Source: Collinsella aerofaciens
GTDB lineage: Bacteria > Actinomycetota > Coriobacteriia > Coriobacteriales > Coriobacteriaceae
Direction of reading: 5' to 3'
DNA: 64,000 nt
Assembly (NCBI RefSeq): GCF_015561195.1
Contig: NZ_JADMSU010000007.1
Location: forward strand, 62,001-126,000
Shown in pieces: positions 1 through 8,226 of the stretch. Below the pieces are notes generated by a model. The model searched no databases. It was not told the DNA's origin and worked only from the letters and a program-made list of their open reading frames with translations. The position numbers were made by a program, and so were the translations under genes. Position 1 is the stretch's first letter; each line of letters starts with the position of its first letter.

Positions 1-827
1 TGCACGGCGTCGACAACCTCCTGCGACACGTGGTAGCGCTCGGTGTGCATCACGTGCTGCGCGGGGTCGTCCTCCTCCACCAGACGGAAGGTATCGATAC
101 CCACCTCGAGCTCGACGGCGGCAAACTTGGCACCCTTGGCCTCGATGGCAGCCATGAGCTCGGGAGTAAAATGCAGACCCGCCGTGGGAGCAGCGGCCGA
201 GTGCTCCTCCTTCATGGCGTAGACGGTCTGGTACTTCTCGGGATCGCCCTCGTAATCGGTAATGTAGGGCGGCAGCGGCACGTGGCCGGCAGCATGGATG
301 GCCTCGTCGAGCGTGCGCGGGTCGCCGGCGGCATTGCAACCGGCCGGCTCAAAACGCACCAGACGGCCGCCGCGGCTATCGGTGACAAAGTCGACAACCT
401 CGGCCGTCAGCACCACGGGAGCCCCCTCGGGCGCATGGGCGCCACCGGCGCGATACTCAATATGAGCACCGGGCTTCAGGCGCTTGCCCGGTTTGACCAG
501 GCACTCCCAAACATGGCCCAGCGGATCCACGTCCTCGCGGCGCTTGAGCAGCAGCGTCTCGACCACGCCGCCCGAGCCGGCTTTGCGACCGATCAGGCGA
601 GCCGGCATCACGCGCGTCTTGTTGATGACGAGCACGTCGCCCGGCTCGATATAGTCGATGATGTCGCGGAAGATGCGGTGCTCAACGGTACCGCCGTGCT
701 CCAGCGGCGTTCCCGCCTGGGAGCCCTTGCGATCCACCACCAGCAGGCGGCAGGAGTCGCGCGGCTCGGCAGGAGCCTGGGCAATGAGCTCTTCGGGCAG
801 GTTATAGTCAAAATCATCGGTACGCAT
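1..827 (-). CDS. queA: QueA, tRNA preQ1 ribosyltransferase-isomerase (C-terminus cut by window edge)
   Basis: S-adenosylmethionine:tRNA ribosyltransferase-isomerase transfers and isomerises the ribosyl moiety of SAM onto preQ1 at tRNA position 34, making epoxyqueuosine. The reading frame is open from the ATG at 825-827 to the window start, so the stop lies outside. The N-terminus MRTDDFDYNLPEELIAQ and the segments RDSCRLLVVDR, VLVINKTRVMPARL and APTAGLHFTPELM are family signatures, the last being the usual core motif. About 275 residues are visible; the family usually has about 340. queH, the next step in queuosine synthesis, lies at 6942, and the lower-GC arginine deiminase cluster sits between the two. 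A hairpin (846-876) separates it from arcB upstream, so it is probably transcribed separately. Confidence 0.95.
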   Translation of the reverse strand, partial: MRTDDFDYNLPEELIAQAPAEPRDSCRLLVVDRKGSQAGTPLEHGGTVEHRIFRDIIDYIEPGDVLVINKTRVMPARLIGRKAGSGGVVETLLLKRREDVDPLGHVWECLVKPGKRLKPGAHIEYRAGGAHAPEGAPVVLTAEVVDFVTDSRGGRLVRFEPAGCNAAGDPRTLDEAIHAAGHVPLPPYITDYEGDPEKYQTVYAMKEEHSAAAPTAGLHFTPELMAAIEAKGAKFAAVELEVGIDTFRLVEEDDPAQHVMHTERYHVSQEVVDAV

Positions 828-845
828 CTTTGCCTCTTTCACAAA

Positions 846-876
846 GCGCGTCAGTCGAAAAAATCGACTGACGCGC
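846..876 (-). terminator. Hairpin between arcB and queA
   Basis: A perfect 13-bp inverted repeat (GCGCGTCAGTCGA) with a 5-base A/T loop lies just upstream of the queA start and downstream of arcB. On the minus strand it is followed by CTTTGTG, a weak T tract. It could end arc transcription or act in the queA leader. The structure is certain; the role is inferred. Confidence 0.5.
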
Positions 877-960
877 GCATCATTCTCCCCTGTATCCTAT
901 CAGCTTGTTGAGAGAAATATAGTATGGAAACAGATTTGCGACTGTTTTCTCAACGCCCCG

Positions 961-1980
961 CTACTTAAGCGTTGCGTACATCACCGCCTTAATCGTATGC
1001 ATGCGATTCTCCGCTTCTTGGAAAACACGAGACTTATCGGACTCAAAAACCTCGTCCGTGACTTCCATTTCGGTAACTCCAAACTTCTCAGCAATTTCGG
1101 CACCAACAGTAGTATTAGTATCGTGGAAGCTCGGAAGGCAGTGGAGGAAAATCGCCTCGGGCTTTGCCATAGACATCACCTCAGCGGTCACACGATACGG
1201 CGACATGAGCTTAATGCGGCTTTCCCACAGCTCTGCGGGCTGACCCATGCCAACCCAAACATCCGTGTAAATTACATCGGCATCACGAGCGCCTTCCTCA
1301 ATATCCTCTGTAATGGTAATCGTCGATCCATGCTCGGCCGCAATACGACTACATTCTGCAAGGAGTTCAGGATCATAGGATGTAGCCCCCTCCGAATTTC
1401 CCCCGATTGGGCCGCAAGAACAGTAGTTAATGCCGAGCTTAGCGCAAATGACCATGAGCGAATCAGCGACGTTTCCGGCCGCCTTACCAAAAAATGTAAG
1501 TTTCCTGCCCTTAATCTCTCCAAACTCTTCACGCATGGTCAAAATATCGGCAAGCACTTGAGTCGGGTGAAATTCAGTAGTCAGCCCATTCCAAACGGGA
1601 ACCCCAGCTTTTGCAGCAAGCTCCTCAACCTTCGCCTGTTCAAAGCCGCGGTATTCAATTCCGTCATACATGCGGCCAAGGACGCGAGCCGTGTCCTCAA
1701 TCGACTCCTTTTTGCCCATCTGGGACGAGCCCGGATCCAAATAAGTTACACCCATGCCAAGGTCAAGTGCACCAACTTCGAAGGCGCAACGAGTACGCGT
1801 GGAAGTCTTCTCAAATAGCAAAACAATATTCTTACCTTCAAGGTATTTATGCGGAACACCGGCACGCTTCATGCTTTTGAAGTTAGCAGAAAGCTCAAGC
1901 AGATACTCAATCTCTTCCGTCGTGTAATCAAGCAGCTTCAGAAAACTGCGCCCAGCGATGTTAACACCCATATTCGCCAT
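961..1980 (-). CDS. arcB: Ornithine carbamoyltransferase, catabolic (arginine deiminase pathway)
   Basis: This 339-residue enzyme interconverts citrulline plus phosphate with ornithine plus carbamoyl phosphate; in this context it should run in the citrulline-degrading direction. Visible motifs are the carbamoyl-phosphate loop STRTR (about residue 60, in [15 protein letters not shown]), HPTQVLAD, and [10 protein letters not shown], which carries the HCLP ornithine-site motif. Length and motifs are normal, so it should be active. It is the third gene of the minus-strand cluster, 23 bases after arcA, and probably shares its transcript. It could also be called argF, but the deiminase neighbours favour the catabolic name. 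Its GC content is visibly lower than that of the flanking que genes. No carbamate kinase gene follows it in this window. Confidence 0.95.
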   Translation of the reverse strand: MANMGVNIAGRSFLKLLDYTTEEIEYLLELSANFKSMKRAGVPHKYLEGKNIVLLFEKTSTRTRCAFEVGALDLGMGVTYLDPGSSQMGKKESIEDTARVLGRMYDGIEYRGFEQAKVEELAAKAGVPVWNGLTTEFHPTQVLADILTMREEFGEIKGRKLTFFGKAAGNVADSLMVICAKLGINYCSCGPIGGNSEGATSYDPELLAECSRIAAEHGSTITITEDIEEGARDADVIYTDVWVGMGQPAELWESRIKLMSPYRVTAEVMSMAKPEAIFLHCLPSFHDTNTTVGAEIAEKFGVTEMEVTDEVFESDKSRVFQEAENRMHTIKAVMYATLK

Positions 1981-2003
1981 CTCCTATCACAGTGGATTTG
2001 CAA

Positions 2004-3248
2004 CTAAATATCTTCGCGCCAGAAGGGCATGCTCATGCAGCGCGGGCCGCCACGACCGCGGGACAGCTCCTCGGAGGGAACGACCAAAAGTTCCAAACCG
2101 TTCTTGTAGAGCTCATCATTTGTGACAACATTGCGCTCGTAAACACAGACTTTACCAGGAGCAACGGCAAGAGTGTTCGACCCGTCGTTCCACTGCTCGC
2201 GAGATGCCTCAACCATATCGCCGGCACCGCACTCAATAAGCTGCACCTTCTCCACGCCAGTAGCCATTTCAAGAATATGTTCAAGCGTGTCATCAATCTC
2301 TTGAACAGCGACCATTCCCTCAGAGTCACCACGAGTCAGACGATAAACACGAAGGGTCTCAAAAATACCGGGATAAACTGTGAACTTATCGAAATCCACC
2401 ATGGTGCAAACGGTGTCAAGATGCATGTAAGCATAGCCGTTGGGGATTTTAATAGCGTAAACGGTATCGATCTCAGAATTCCCAGATCCCCAGAACAAAT
2501 TCTTTGCAAGCTCCTCAATCGCAGCCGCCTCAGTTCGCTGGCTAATTCCAATAGCCAAGGTATGAGCGTTAATGTTAAGCACATCACCGCCCTCGATATG
2601 CCAGGGATTCTTATGGTCGTACCAAATCGGAGTCCCTACATAATCGGGATGGTATTTGAAAATCGCTTCATAGAAGGGCACTTCACGATCTCGCTGTTTC
2701 CAATACATATGGTGAAGCAGAACGCCTTTGCCCACGGAAGCAAGAGGATCGCGAGAGAAATACGAGCTCGGAAGAGGCTTCAACACCAAATCATCGGGCT
2801 TCGCATCCTCATTATCCATCATACTAAGCGTAGTCGAGACGCGAGGCAGCTCAAGGTCACGATAACGATACCCCCCCATAGCCTCAAGTACAAACTGATA
2901 CGAATCTGAAATAGCGTCGAGCTTTTCACGAACAGCCTGCTCAAGCAGAGGATTGACAATCCCGCTCTCAGCCATAAATGTATCGGTAAACTCAGCGCGA
3001 GCCGAGGGGCATGCATCCAGCGCCTCAGCAACGAGTTTCTCCATATAGAGAACCTCAACACCTTCGCTCCTCAGAAGATCCGCAAAGGCATCATGCTCCT
3101 TTTGAGCCACATCAAGATAGAAACAGTCGTGAATCCAGACATCCTCGAACTCTTCCGCCTTTACGTTCACAAGGTCACGACCGGGGCGGTGAAGCACAAC
3201 TTTCTTGAGCTTACCAATCTCGCTGTGTACATTCAGTCCTTTAGACAT
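2004..3248 (-). CDS. arcA: Arginine deiminase
   Basis: This 414-residue enzyme hydrolyses L-arginine to citrulline and ammonia, the first step of the ADI pathway. Active-site blocks of the family are all present: FSRDP (substrate Asp), HMYWKQRDRE, HIEGGDVL (catalytic Glu), IGISQRTE (substrate Arg), MHLDTVCTMVD (His and Asp), and the C-terminal RGRGGPRCMSMP with nucleophile Cys404 and the substrate-gating Arg at -5. It should therefore be a standard deiminase. It lies between the antiporter and arcB with gaps of 28 and 23 bases, which indicates one operon. A second deiminase, at 4972, differs from it at the C-terminal gate. Confidence 0.96.
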   Translation of the reverse strand: MSKGLNVHSEIGKLKKVVLHRPGRDLVNVKAEEFEDVWIHDCFYLDVAQKEHDAFADLLRSEGVEVLYMEKLVAEALDACPSARAEFTDTFMAESGIVNPLLEQAVREKLDAISDSYQFVLEAMGGYRYRDLELPRVSTTLSMMDNEDAKPDDLVLKPLPSSYFSRDPLASVGKGVLLHHMYWKQRDREVPFYEAIFKYHPDYVGTPIWYDHKNPWHIEGGDVLNINAHTLAIGISQRTEAAAIEELAKNLFWGSGNSEIDTVYAIKIPNGYAYMHLDTVCTMVDFDKFTVYPGIFETLRVYRLTRGDSEGMVAVQEIDDTLEHILEMATGVEKVQLIECGAGDMVEASREQWNDGSNTLAVAPGKVCVYERNVVTNDELYKNGLELLVVPSEELSRGRGGPRCMSMPFWREDI

Positions 3249-3276
3249 TCCTGTTACTCCATTTCAGCCATGAAAC

Positions 3277-4719
3277 CTACAGGGCAATAAGTCCCGAGAT
3301 TGCTACGAATACGATATTGATGAGCGACACGACCAGGAAGAATTTCCAAACGGTCTTCCACCACTGGCCAAGTTTGATCTTACACACGCCCAAACCCGCT
3401 ACAAGAATGGCGCTAGTAGGACAGATCAAAGACATCGTCGCGCTACCCATGGAGAGAGCCCACACGGCAGCCTCGGGATTAAGGCCCATGAGTTCGGTCA
3501 AAGGTCCAAAAATGGGAGCGGTCAGTGCTGCAAGGCCAGATGAGCTGGGAACCAGAATCGTCAGGAGGTTCTCAACCGCATAAAGAAGCGTAGTAAAGAG
3601 AACCGCCGGGATGCCGCCCAGACCAGTAGCGAGCGCATTGAGGATGGTATCAATGATCATGCCGTCAGAGGCAATGACAAGGATGCCACGCGCAAGTCCA
3701 ACGACAATTGCCGAGAAAGCAAAGTCAGCGATACCCGCAACAAATTCCTGAGCGATGACGTCCTGACTAAAGCCCGCAATAACACCAGCCAACAGGCCCA
3801 TGGCCAAAAAGACCGCAGAAATCTCGTTCATATACCAGCCCTGGGTCACAAGTCCCCAGATGATAAGGCACATTCCAGCGATAAATACCGCAAGCACGCC
3901 TTTTTGACGACCCGTAAATTCCGCGTCAAGGGCAGATTCATCGGCAGCGAACTCGACTTTCTTGGCGATATCATCCTCAAATGTGATCGATGACTCAGGG
4001 TTCTTCTTTACCCTTCGTGCATAGAGGACAACCCAAGTAATTGCAACGGCGGTCAAAACAACCCAGGCAATCATACGCAGCCACAGCTGGGGGTTGCCCT
4101 GAATACCAAGAATACCTTGCGCAATGAGAACATTAAACGGATTAATCGTTGAGGCGATGTAACCCGTGCGCGCTCCAACGAACACGACCATGAACGCCGT
4201 CATCGAGTCGAAGCCCATAGCCATCATAATTGGCATGAAGATCGCAAAGAACGGGAGAGTTTCTTCCGCCATGCCAAAGCTCGTTCCGCCCAATGCAAAG
4301 AGAACCATCGCAATAGGAATAATTAGAATGTCTTTGTTCTTAAAGCGGCGAACGACACGGCCCATTCCGCTCGTGATAGCGCCCGTTTTAGTAATAACCT
4401 GAAACGAACCGCCCACAATCAAGATGAATGCAACGACCTCAATTGCCTCTTGTATACCGCGCGTTGGAGCCTGAAGAACATCGAAGACGCCTTGTCTGAG
4501 ATCTACTTCATCCCCGGTTTCCTCGTCAATATATGTCTTTTCACTCTGCTCATACGTACCTGCGACAGTGACTTCACGACCGTTCACCTCCTGACGCTGA
4601 TAGGACCCAGAGGGAACAATCCACGTGAGAACAGCGAAGATGACCATAAGTGCAAAGATGATCGCATATACGTGCGGGACCTTGAACTGCTTGATGCCTT
4701 TCGAACTTTCCGCTGCCAT
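3277..4719 (-). CDS. YfcC-family membrane antiporter, probable arginine/ornithine exchanger
   Basis: A 480-residue polytopic membrane protein starting MAAESSKGIKQFKVPHVYA, behind a strong AAGGAGGAG Shine-Dalgarno. It has about a dozen hydrophobic segments and glycine-rich stretches such as FALGGTSFGMAEETLPFF and VPSSSGLAALTAPIF, typical of the YfcC/DcuC-like transporter family often placed in arc operons. It is the first gene of the minus-strand arc cluster. Import of arginine with export of ornithine is the obvious role in this context, but substrate specificity is inferred from neighbours, not residues. A hydrophilic insert at about residues 215-245 lies between two membrane bundles. Confidence 0.85.
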   Translation of the reverse strand: MAAESSKGIKQFKVPHVYAIIFALMVIFAVLTWIVPSGSYQRQEVNGREVTVAGTYEQSEKTYIDEETGDEVDLRQGVFDVLQAPTRGIQEAIEVVAFILIVGGSFQVITKTGAITSGMGRVVRRFKNKDILIIPIAMVLFALGGTSFGMAEETLPFFAIFMPIMMAMGFDSMTAFMVVFVGARTGYIASTINPFNVLIAQGILGIQGNPQLWLRMIAWVVLTAVAITWVVLYARRVKKNPESSITFEDDIAKKVEFAADESALDAEFTGRQKGVLAVFIAGMCLIIWGLVTQGWYMNEISAVFLAMGLLAGVIAGFSQDVIAQEFVAGIADFAFSAIVVGLARGILVIASDGMIIDTILNALATGLGGIPAVLFTTLLYAVENLLTILVPSSSGLAALTAPIFGPLTELMGLNPEAAVWALSMGSATMSLICPTSAILVAGLGVCKIKLGQWWKTVWKFFLVVSLINIVFVAISGLIAL

Positions 4720-4971
4720 ATCTCCTCCTTCATTCCTTTTCCCATCTATCCAGCTGGCACCATAAATGTATGAGGTTGCTCAGCGGTGTCGGCCAATCAT
4801 CGCCATCGTGTCGCTTTTCACCTATGAACGGCAGCTAAAGTGACGTTATTAATCAATCTGATATTTTAAATTGATGTTATTTATCAATTACATACGTCTT
4901 TTAACTTTTCCTCAACACAACAAGGAACCTGCCTTAGCCTTATATAAAAACCAGTAGGACAGGAGACAGAC
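4720..4971. promoter_or_regulatory. Divergent control region of the two arginine deiminase units
   Basis: This 252-base AT-rich intergenic region separates the minus-strand antiporter-arcA-arcB operon from the plus-strand deiminase and its regulator. It holds the TTGAT...ATCAA palindrome at 4869-4889 and other TTAATCAAT/ATTGAT half-sites at about 4848-4876. An AGGAG Shine-Dalgarno (4961-4965) serves the gene at 4972. No confident -10/-35 pair could be assigned. It is the natural place for an arginine-responsive or CRP/FNR-type regulator to act on both units. Confidence 0.6.
4869..4889. promoter_or_regulatory. Candidate operator palindrome in the arc divergent region
   Basis: Seven-base arms AATTGAT and ATCAATT are separated by seven bases. 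The arms resemble CRP/FNR-superfamily half-sites (TTGAT/ATCAA), but that family normally has a spacer of four, so the binding protein is unknown. The linked XRE regulator at 6225 is an equally good candidate. Confidence 0.45.
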
Positions 4972-6222
4972 ATGCAAGGCATACACATAACAAATGAAAT
5001 CGGTCATTTAAAAGCCGTACTTGTCCATCGACCAGGAGCTGAAACACAAAACTACCCTGATGCCGACTTCAGCCAAGTTTTCTCCCTGCGAAAATGGAGC
5101 GGTCGTTTTGACCTCGACAAAGCAATATATGAGCACGATTCCATGGTTCAATTGCTTGAGAAACATGGCGTAGAAACCATTGAAATTAGGGACCTTCTCG
5201 AAGACTCACTTGAAACTGAGCCCCAATCACTTAAATGTTTTATTGATGACTACCTCCGTTGCAGTGGGGCAACAGGCAGAGAGTTCCTCGAGACAATAAC
5301 CCAGCTGTTTGAGAACGCTAAGAACACCCAGGAATTGGTGAATATAGTACTTAACGGCATTCGCTTTGGAGACACTGAGCTATGTTCAAACCAGTCGGAA
5401 ACACTACGGGCGCTCGTGCACGAGCAATTTGACCCCGCCTCGCTCTTGGTCAATCCCCTCAACACGCTTTTTTTCACTCGTGATCCTGCTGTGGTAGTCG
5501 GAGACGGCATCATCCTAAATCATATGTATTGGCCTGAGCGTGATCGTGAGGTCGCCTTATACCGGCAGATATTCACCCACCACAAGATCATGGGAGAAAC
5601 CCCGGTATGTGATTTGAACAGGAGTAGTTACCATATCGAAGGCGGAGACGTTCTTGTTATCAGTGCTAAGACATTATTAGTTGGAATCTCTGACCGAACT
5701 GAACCCGCCGCCGTCGAGTCACTTGCCAAAGAGCTCCTGACCTCAAATAAATTCCAGACCACCGAGCTAATTGCGATTCGAGTCCCCTCTGACGGGCTGC
5801 GTATCCACCTCGATACGTTCATAAGTAGAATTGATCACGACGCGTTCCTCATCGATCGTGAGATATGCAATGCCGTTGATGCATACAGCATTCAACTAAA
5901 ACGATCCGGAAAGGGCCTTACGATCACTCCTATCGATCGCACGATTCCGGAAATACTCTCTGTAGCCTGTTGCGAACCAATTAAAGTAATTGACTGCGGA
6001 GGCGGGAATCAAACCGCCTACGAAAGAGAGCGCCGGAACAACGCAACGTCTATCCTTGCGCTCTCGCCAGGAAAACTATGCGTATATGAAGAAAACGTTT
6101 GGACCAACGAAGCGCTTGAGAAAGCAGGAATGGAATTATTCCCGTTATCCATTGACGAGCTCACCAAAGGCTATGGTGGCACAAACTGTCTATGCCTCCC
6201 TCTGTGGCGAGAGGATCTATAG
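4972..6222 (+). CDS. Second arginine deiminase-family protein with an altered substrate gate
   Basis: This 416-residue guanidino-group hydrolase is homologous to ArcA over its whole length. The catalytic set is intact: FFTRDPAVVVGDG, HMYWPERDREVALY, HIEGGDVL, VGISDRTEP, IHLDTFISRID, and nucleophile Cys406 in GYGGTNCLCLP. Two positions before the nucleophile differ from canonical deiminases: the Arg five residues upstream (Arg401 in the well-studied Pseudomonas enzyme; Arg in the arcA at 2004) is Tyr401, and the residue before Cys is Asn, where Pseudomonas has His and the neighbouring arcA has Arg. Substrate choice or affinity may be changed. It is divergent from arcA and only two bases from the regulator gene, so the pair should be co-expressed. 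GC is low like the rest of the cluster. Confidence 0.88.
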   Translation: MQGIHITNEIGHLKAVLVHRPGAETQNYPDADFSQVFSLRKWSGRFDLDKAIYEHDSMVQLLEKHGVETIEIRDLLEDSLETEPQSLKCFIDDYLRCSGATGREFLETITQLFENAKNTQELVNIVLNGIRFGDTELCSNQSETLRALVHEQFDPASLLVNPLNTLFFTRDPAVVVGDGIILNHMYWPERDREVALYRQIFTHHKIMGETPVCDLNRSSYHIEGGDVLVISAKTLLVGISDRTEPAAVESLAKELLTSNKFQTTELIAIRVPSDGLRIHLDTFISRIDHDAFLIDREICNAVDAYSIQLKRSGKGLTITPIDRTIPEILSVACCEPIKVIDCGGGNQTAYERERRNNATSILALSPGKLCVYEENVWTNEALEKAGMELFPLSIDELTKGYGGTNCLCLPLWREDL

Positions 6223-6224
6223 CC

Positions 6225-6881
6225 ATGGGCTTCGGGGCAAATATTCGTAAACTCCGCACCATGGAGCATCTTGGTCAGGCGCAACTTGCAGAGATGTTGG
6301 GGGTATCTAAAGAGACCGTTTGTCGTTGGGAAAAAAGTCGGTATGCCCCCCGTGAGCGCCATATTGAAAAGTTACAAGCGCTCTTCGGTTGCACCCGCGA
6401 TGAACTTGTTGGCGAGGAAAACGGTTTGGCCGTAAAGCTCGCAAATAAAAGAATCGTCACCGACGAAAACCCTGCTATCCGCGAAATGGAGGGCGCATTT
6501 CCCGTCATCGATATCGAATCGCAAAAGCGCCGCATCACGCACAGCCAACAAAATGCTTGCGCGCCTGTAGACGTAGCCAAGCGTCACCCACATAGCGTTT
6601 TCGTTAAAATCAAAGGTGACGAAATGTCCCGCATTTACCCTCCCGGCAGCTTACTACTTGTCGATACCACCGCAAAGCCTTGGAACGGCTGTGCTGTATT
6701 GGCGCTCGCAGACGGTAAAACACCGGTAATTAGGCGATTTGCAGAAGGAAACGACATGATTGTGCTGTCGTCCCATTCATATGCAACAGCAAGTCCGGAT
6801 CTGATGTTTAACAAACGGAGGATTAGAATCATAGGAGTCGTCGTTTGGTATCAAGCGAGCCACGATCACACGCTTAATTAA
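6225..6881 (+). CDS. XRE-type regulator with a degenerate LexA/S24-like C-terminal domain
   Basis: A 218-residue DNA-binding protein. Residues 5-55 form a helix-turn-helix (QAQLAEMLGVSKETVCRWE). Residues 120-210 have the fold signature of phage-repressor/LexA S24 domains (VFVKIKGDEM, GSLLLVD, VIRRF, RIIGVVVWY). The self-cleavage Ser of the GDSM motif is Glu133 here, and the usual catalytic Lys position reads Arg170/Arg171, so autoproteolysis looks impossible. It may act as a ligand-controlled or constitutive regulator. The ATG at 6225 is preferred over an in-frame ATG at 6192, which lies inside the deiminase gene, because GAGAGGA lies nine bases upstream of 6225. Control of the arc genes is inferred from position. 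Confidence 0.85.
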   Translation: MGFGANIRKLRTMEHLGQAQLAEMLGVSKETVCRWEKSRYAPRERHIEKLQALFGCTRDELVGEENGLAVKLANKRIVTDENPAIREMEGAFPVIDIESQKRRITHSQQNACAPVDVAKRHPHSVFVKIKGDEMSRIYPPGSLLLVDTTAKPWNGCAVLALADGKTPVIRRFAEGNDMIVLSSHSYATASPDLMFNKRRIRIIGVVVWYQASHDHTLN

Positions 6882-6941
6882 ATCGACTTTCCCAAAAACG
6901 ACCGTACCGCACAGACAGCTCAAAGCCCCAGCCCAAAAGAA

Positions 6942-7517
6942 CTACTTTTTGGACGCTTTGCGCTCGTCGCGGATGCGGGCGCGGTCCATGGCCGCCTCGA
7001 CGGCCGAGAAACGGCAGCCGCAGTAGTTCTGCCGATACATGCCCAGCTCGCGCGAACGACGTGTCGCCTCGGGGTAATACGTGCGAAAATCGCGAATCAC
7101 CGGAGTGAGACCGCGGGCAGCAGCCAGACGCTCCAACACATCATTGCAGGTTTCGAACAACTGGTACGGCGAGACGGCGAGCGTCGTGCCCACAAACTCA
7201 AACCCGCGCTCCTGGGCCACACGGCACGCCTCGGCCAGACGCAGGGCATAGCATGCGCGACAGCGACGGGCTCGATCGGCGCCCAGCGGGGCCACGCCGG
7301 CCTCCCAGCGCTCCCGGTCCTCCCCCGCCTCGATAAGCTCGATGTCGCCATCGGCACACCACCGGCGCAGCTCGTCCAAACGCCGCTGCCATTCATCGTG
7401 CGGCTGAATATTGGGGTTTGTCCAGCAGATTGTGGGCTCAAACCCTTCCTCGCGCAGCAGGCGGACCGGCTCAAGAGAGCACGGCGCACAGCACGCATGC
7501 AGCAACAACGGCTTCAT
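6942..7517 (-). CDS. queH: Epoxyqueuosine reductase QueH (DUF208 family)
   Basis: A 191-residue enzyme that reduces epoxyqueuosine to queuosine in tRNA, the non-cobalamin alternative to QueG. The N-terminus MKPLLLHACCAPCSLEPV carries the family CC..C metal-binding motif; further cysteines lie in RCRACYALRL and QNYCGCRFSA. Two start codons are close together, at 7523 and 7517. The second is chosen because AGGAG sits six bases before it; the first abuts the Shine-Dalgarno. The gene follows the DUF3267 gene by ten bases, so the two are probably cotranscribed. Together with queA at the window start it covers the last two steps of queuosine modification. Confidence 0.93.
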   Translation of the reverse strand: MKPLLLHACCAPCSLEPVRLLREEGFEPTICWTNPNIQPHDEWQRRLDELRRWCADGDIELIEAGEDRERWEAGVAPLGADRARRCRACYALRLAEACRVAQERGFEFVGTTLAVSPYQLFETCNDVLERLAAARGLTPVIRDFRTYYPEATRRSRELGMYRQNYCGCRFSAVEAAMDRARIRDERKASKK

Positions 7518-7527
7518 CGACATCTCC

Positions 7528-8094
7528 TCACCCGAAAAAGCGCACGCCAAAGGACGTATCCTCGCAGGCGACAATGCGGCGGTCGCGCAAAATGGTCCGC
7601 ACGTAATACCAGTCGCCCACACAGCCCGACAAATGCAAGCCGGCCGCCAGGTAGCACAGCAGCGGATAGCCCGAAAACGCAAACCCCAGGGCAAGCGCCG
7701 CCGTCACAACAACCGTCGGCGCCAGGCAAACCGCCATGTACCGCCGGCGCGAATACACAACGCCCTCGGCGCAGGCATAGATCATCGCCGTCTCGCGATT
7801 CGCCCCAAAGGTCACCTTCGCGCCCGCAGGCGCCAGCAGCTTAAAAAACACACCGTGCACCAGCTCGTGCACGGCGAACGACGCCATTGAGATCGCAGCC
7901 AAGCCGACTATCCAGCCCAAGACGGCCATCCAACCGCCCGCGTCAGCCGCGTCCAGATCCGCGGGCCCACCCAGCAGCATAAACACCGGCACCAGGCACA
8001 CGGCAAATGCACCAAGCACGGCCATCCCCCACACAAAGCAGGCGTGCAGGAAATCCTCGTCTTCAAACGCATGTATGTTGGAAATCTCATTCAT
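7528..8094 (-). CDS. DUF3267 membrane protein with a zincin HELVHG motif
   Basis: A 188-residue protein with about four hydrophobic segments. HELVHGVFF, at about residue 78, is the HExxH zinc-binding motif of M50-like/DUF3267 membrane proteins. Other family features are FGANRETAMIYACAEG and YMAVCLAPTVV. The family is annotated as a putative zincin metallopeptidase of unknown substrate; the motif suggests it can bind metal, but no function is established. It lies just upstream of queH, possibly in one transcript. The Shine-Dalgarno at the chosen start is weak. Confidence 0.8.
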   Translation of the reverse strand: MNEISNIHAFEDEDFLHACFVWGMAVLGAFAVCLVPVFMLLGGPADLDAADAGGWMAVLGWIVGLAAISMASFAVHELVHGVFFKLLAPAGAKVTFGANRETAMIYACAEGVVYSRRRYMAVCLAPTVVVTAALALGFAFSGYPLLCYLAAGLHLSGCVGDWYYVRTILRDRRIVACEDTSFGVRFFG

Positions 8095-8226
8095 AGCATC
8101 TTAGGATAGCGCCCCTGCCACGTACCCGTCCGCATGTGCGATAATGTCGAACGATATGCACGAATTGACCACCGCGCCGCCGAGCCCCGCGCCCGGCCGC
8201 GCCCTCACCATATGCGAAGGAGTCCC

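Noticed and set aside
8095-8226. A T-box leader for the MetRS-like gene
   Set aside because: No specifier loop, T-box sequence or antiterminator pairing is visible in the short leader.
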